Below are positions 60,496 through 64,000 of a stretch of 64,000 bases of DNA, piece after piece (within the stretch, counting starts at the first letter, position 1; every line of letters begins with the position of its first letter). The stretch lies in assembly GCA_024345305.1 (NCBI GenBank), contig BRON01000007.1, positions 1,736,001 through 1,800,000 on the forward strand, given 5' to 3'. The translations under genes and the position numbers were made by a program. The notes beneath the pieces are model-generated. The model did not search any database. It saw only the letters and a program-made list of their open reading frames with translations, and was not told the DNA's origin. Source of the DNA: Mrakia gelida (lineage: Eukaryota > Basidiomycota > Tremellomycetes > Cystofilobasidiales > Mrakiaceae).

Positions 60496-62092
60496 ATGTC
60501 TTCCCCTCCTTCTTTGACCATCTTTGTGCTCGGATGTGGAACTATGGGAGTCGCCGTTCTCTCAGGTAAGTCTATCGAGCCAGGGAGGAGGAAGGACCCT
60601 TCTGTGACTCGACCCCTTCCAAGCTGACCTCTCCTCCTCCTTCCTTTCTTTTCTCCTTCTCTCCTTGCAGGTGTCCTGCAATCTCTCGAGAACCCTCTCG
60701 CTCCTCGACCTTCCGAGAGCGGAACTTCCACTCCTGTTCAGGAGGAGCACGCTGAGGCTGATCCCCAACTGACTCGATTCATCGCTACCGTCGGAAGGTG
60801 AGCTTCGACCTTTCAGCCCTCCTTCCTTCCTTTCCTCCCTTCGTTTCAGCTCACCTTCCCTTCTCCCCCTGTTTTCCTCTCTGCGACTACTCAGGCCTGA
60901 GTCCGTAAAGCGACTTCGCAAGACTTTCGCTACTCTTCCTCACAACGTTGGATCCAGGGTTGAGATCTGGCCTGGAGAGCAGAACGGAAAGGCAGCCGCC
61001 GAGGCGAACATTATCCTCGTCTGGTACGTCCAAGTCTGTGCACCTCACTGCCTCGAGGGACCTCTCATTGTTCTCAAGATGAACCTCTGATTCTGATTTT
61101 GGCATCCCTCGCTCTTCCTTCAGCTGCAAACCTCAACTCGTCGCCGCGCTCCTCGCCGAGGTTCCAAGAGAAGCGCTCGAAGGCAAGCTCCTCATCTCCA
61201 TCTGCGCTGGACTCAAAATCGATCAGATCAAGGCCATGGTCCCTGAGACGACCGTCGTCGTTCGAGCTATGCCCAACACCCCTGCCAAGGTCCGTTCTCT
61301 CTCTCTCTCTCTCTCGCCGCGAACTCCCCCTCTTGGCCCCCACGAGCTTTCCCTCGTCTTCCTCAGCTCATCCGCCCCTTCTCTCCCTTCCTGACTTCTC
61401 TTCCCACGCTCAGATCCGTGAAGGAATGACCATCCTCACCCCCTACCCCTCCAACGCCGCCGTTCTCCCCCTCATCCCCAACCCAACCTCCCTCCTCCTC
61501 TCCATCTTCAACTCGACAGGGCTCTGCCGAATCCTCGAGGAGAAGTACTTCGATGCCTGCACTGCTCTCTCCGGATCAGGACCTGCTTTCGCCTGTATCG
61601 TTCTGGAGGCGATGGCCGACGGAGGTGTGATGATGGGACTGCCGAGGAAGGAAGCGTTGGAGTTGGCTGCTCAGACGATGCAGGGAGCTGCGAGGATGGT
61701 TCTTACGGGTCTGCATCCTGCTCAGTTGAAGGATTCGGTTACTAGTGAGTCTTATCTCGTATCTCCGAAGCCGCTGGTGGGACGAGGTGGGCGAGGGTAA
61801 GACGCGAAGGCGAGAGCTGACTGACGATCTGTTATCTCCTTCGTTTCTCGTCGCGTTCTTTCCTCAGCTCCTGGAGGATGCACGATCGCTGGGCTCCTGA
61901 CTCTCGAGGACGGAAAGGTTCGAAGCACGATGGCTCGAGCTATCCAGGTCGCTACCAACCAGTCAGTCCCTTTCCCGTCCTTTTCTTCATCTTCCCTCGC
62001 TCTCGTCCCTCGGGCTCGTCGTCTCTCCGTACTGACGCACGCTCGCTTTTTTTTTCAACAGCGCTTCGGGACTCGGTCAGACCAAGAAGTAA
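60496..62092 (+). CDS. PRO3: Pyrroline-5-carboxylate reductase
   Basis: Last step of proline synthesis, reducing pyrroline-5-carboxylate with NAD(P)H. ATG 60496 gives [20 protein letters not shown] with the dinucleotide-binding G-C-G-x-M-G. It continues [60 protein letters not shown] and [20 protein letters not shown]. The C-terminal dimerisation and catalytic block is [60 protein letters not shown]. It ends [13 protein letters not shown] at 62090-62092. Six to seven short introns are present, and all joins keep the conserved text in frame. Full length compared with fungal homologues. Confidence 0.95.
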
Positions 62093-62542
62093 TATAATGC
62101 TTTCGAGATCAACTTGACTTCGCGATTTGCGAGGGAAGAACGCTCATCAAAGTTCGACGCGTCGAGACTTCCAGGTCCTCGACGAATCTGATCTCTCTTT
62201 CTTCGAGGTCGCTCTGAGGCATCTTGCAAGAGATCCACTCCTTCTTCTGCTATCGAGGAAGTCCAACGCAGTGCGCTCTCAAACAGGCAGCATCCGAATC
62301 GTAAGAAGATCATCATACAACGACCCTCTGCGTCTGCTCGTCTAGTTTGAGGTGTACTCTGATAAGGCTACAAAGGGGATCATCTACCGTCTTTACCAAC
62401 GTCCATGTGAGATCTAACAAGTCCGTTGTCCTGAGAGAAGGAGGATGTGAAAGGAAAAGGAAACCAAGAACGCGAGGGGAAGTTCATCGAGCAAGACCAA
62501 AAAGGAAAGAGAGCGAGGGAGTCTAAGCAGACGCCCCGTCCC
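62093..62542. other. Convergent spacer
   Basis: Holds the 3' flanks of the P5C reductase and RTA1-like genes. I see no gene or repeat. Confidence 0.5.
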
Positions 62543-64000
62543 TCAGACCACGACGAAGCTGGTAAGCGGGAGAGGTGTCCTCCTGAGTGAGAGACGCTTG
62601 AGGCTGGGAACTGGAGAGAGGGAGAGAAAGTGGCGAGGGAAGAGGGGAGTGGATGAGCACGCGTCAGGTTCGAAGTTTGGGAATCGAGAAGTATTTGGGA
62701 GAAGAAGGAGACATTTTGCTCACCGAAGAAGGAACATGGGGTGAAGGATGTTGAGCAGGACGCTGGAGAGAGCGACTGGTAAGAAAGGGAAGGGAGGAAG
62801 AGGTCGAAGTTAGTTCGGAGCGACCCGTCGAGAACGAAGCGAAAAGAAGAAACTCACTCATTCCACCGTCGAGAACCGAGAAGAGGACTTGGTCGGTAGC
62901 GAGTTTTCCGTCCCATCCATCGAGGAGCTCGATGGTTCGAAAGATGGATCTGGAAAGAAAGTGGAGAGGGAAGGACGAGTCAGGATCGAGGCCGAGTCGT
63001 TCACGTCGAGCGGGAAGGAAGAAGAGACGAGGAACGGACCTGATGAAGATGAGGGTACTGTGAAGCAGGAAGATAAGGTAAAGGAAGGCTTCAGGAAAAG
63101 TCGACGAGGAAACGAAGAAGAGGAGAGGAAAAGACAGACTCACGTCGATCCAGCAAGAGCTCCAAGCAGAATCCTCGCGTGCTTCTCGTCCTTCGTCGAG
63201 ATCGCATACTGAACCTGACTGGCCTCCGACTTCATGTTGACGTCCGAGCTGGAGGTAGAGGTGAGAGGGATGGGGATCGAAAGACCGGAGGAAGCTCGTC
63301 GTCGTCGTTGTCGAAGAGTCCCGATCCAACCGAAGGGTGACCACTGCTTGCAAGGGCGGTCAAGAAGGTAGCGAGTGCAGAACTCGACGAAGATGAGGGT
63401 GTATCCGACCATGACGACCATTTGAGTGATGACTCCGATGACCATGATTGTAGCTGAGAAAGAGAAGAGGAAGAAGATAGAGAGAGTCAGCTTTGGAAGG
63501 GGAAGGAGGACAGAATCGACGCGCCGTTCGAACTGACCTCCAGTATCCGCTCCCGACTGAGTATCAGAACTAGCAGCCAGTCCTCCTCCTGCAGCTTGGA
63601 TGAAGAGAGAAAGAACGTCTCCGGAGACGAAGATGATTGTGTACGCTGAAAAATGAAAGAAAGGTCAGCTCGAATCGAGCGAAGGGAAACGCGTCGGATG
63701 AGACGTCGACTCACTTCGAGGAGCCAAGCGACAGTATCGGTTCCCAAGCAGGGATACCAGGAGACCCAGGATGATGTAGTTGGCGGCGGTCGAGAAGGCA
63801 GGAGCGATGATCAAGACGGCGATCTGAAAGTCGAACGAAAAGAACGAGTTCAGCGAGTTGGCTTGAAGAGAGAGAGAGAGAGAGAGCGAGAGAACAGCAG
63901 CAAAGCGCACTTGACCAGTGAACGTAGGATCAGGGTAAGTCCAGACTCCACCGAGCAAAGGACTCCATTCCAACCCGACGGCAGCCCAGACTCGGAAAGC
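62543..64000 (-). CDS. RTA1-like multi-pass membrane protein (5' end outside window)
   Basis: Member of the fungal RTA1/RSB1 family of seven-helix proteins linked to lipid or sphingoid-base transport and stress resistance. Visible pieces in order are FRVWAAVGLEWSPLLGGVWT, then QIAVLIIAPAFSTAANYIIL, GLLVSLLGNRYCRLAPR and YTIIFVSGDVLSLFIQAAGG. They continue IMVIGVITQMVVMVGYTLIF then VEFCTRYLLDR, SIFRTIELLDGWDGKLATDQ, VLFSVLDGGMIALSSVLLNI and LHPCSFF. IAPAF-AA-Y, GD-SL-IQ-GGG and RSIFR-IE-GWDG are family hallmarks. A hydrophilic insert (IPLTSTSSSDVNMKSEASQV) sits in the loop before the last helices. The C-terminal splice is ambiguous, since two acceptors 7 nt apart give different tails (stop taken at 62543). 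The N-terminus lies beyond position 64000. Confidence 0.85.

Overview
The window is nuclear DNA of a basidiomycete fungus. Genes are cut by many short introns (mostly about 60-120 nt) with GTGAGT, GTTCGT, GTACGT or GTGCGT donors, a CTGAC branch site and a CAG/TAG acceptor. Coding GC is moderately high and intergenic gaps are short. Protein content (GSK-3, oxidosqualene cyclase, TRAPP II subunit, fungal F-box proteins, an Ala-rich secreted wall-type protein, an MHYT-domain protein) fits a Pucciniomycotina or red-yeast-like genome. That placement is inference, because no marker gene is present. All annotation comes from translating and splicing by eye, so exon borders are reliable where conserved protein motifs cross them and weaker elsewhere.

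Layout, left to right. 1-7.2 kb: the 3' part of VPS4 (+), an RBR E3 ubiquitin ligase (+) and a convergent F-box protein (-). 7.2-15 kb: a long divergent spacer, a secreted Ala-rich protein (+) with a 5'UTR intron, and ER glucosidase I (GH63, -). 15.7-24.3 kb: a LIM-domain protein (+), then PARP-type zinc finger/SAP protein, TPR-SET methyltransferase-like protein and elongation factor ELF1 (all -). 24.9-35.4 kb: VPS55 (-), a small membrane ORF that may be an N-terminal exon of the lanosterol synthase ERG7 (+), and GSK-3 kinase (+). 36.1-45.4 kb: sphingoid base kinase and TRS120 (both -). 46.3-50 kb: a protein with repeated RPxRRVRE-PGG motifs (+), tRNA-Ala(AGC) (-) and an F-box-like protein (+). 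50.1-60.4 kb: a type II membrane glycoprotein-like protein, the MHYT membrane protein and a MYND-finger protein (all -). 60.5-64 kb: pyrroline-5-carboxylate reductase (+) and an RTA1-like membrane protein (-) that runs off the right edge.

There is no operon-like or biosynthetic cluster. The genes are mostly conserved housekeeping functions: endosomal sorting (VPS4, VPS55), ER N-glycan trimming, sterol and sphingolipid metabolism, vesicle tethering, proline synthesis, transcription elongation and kinase signalling. The notable signals concern gene structure. They are three GC-AG introns that conserved zinc-ligand motifs require, an ELF1 start codon split by an intron, consecutive 17-nt and 12-nt microexons in the PARP-type finger, a 50-bp tandem duplication of an intron's branch/polypyrimidine region, and a recurring TCGACGCGTC palindrome inside introns. 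The lanosterol synthase also carries DTTSE in place of the canonical DCTAE catalytic motif. I see no previously undescribed multi-gene system and do not claim one.
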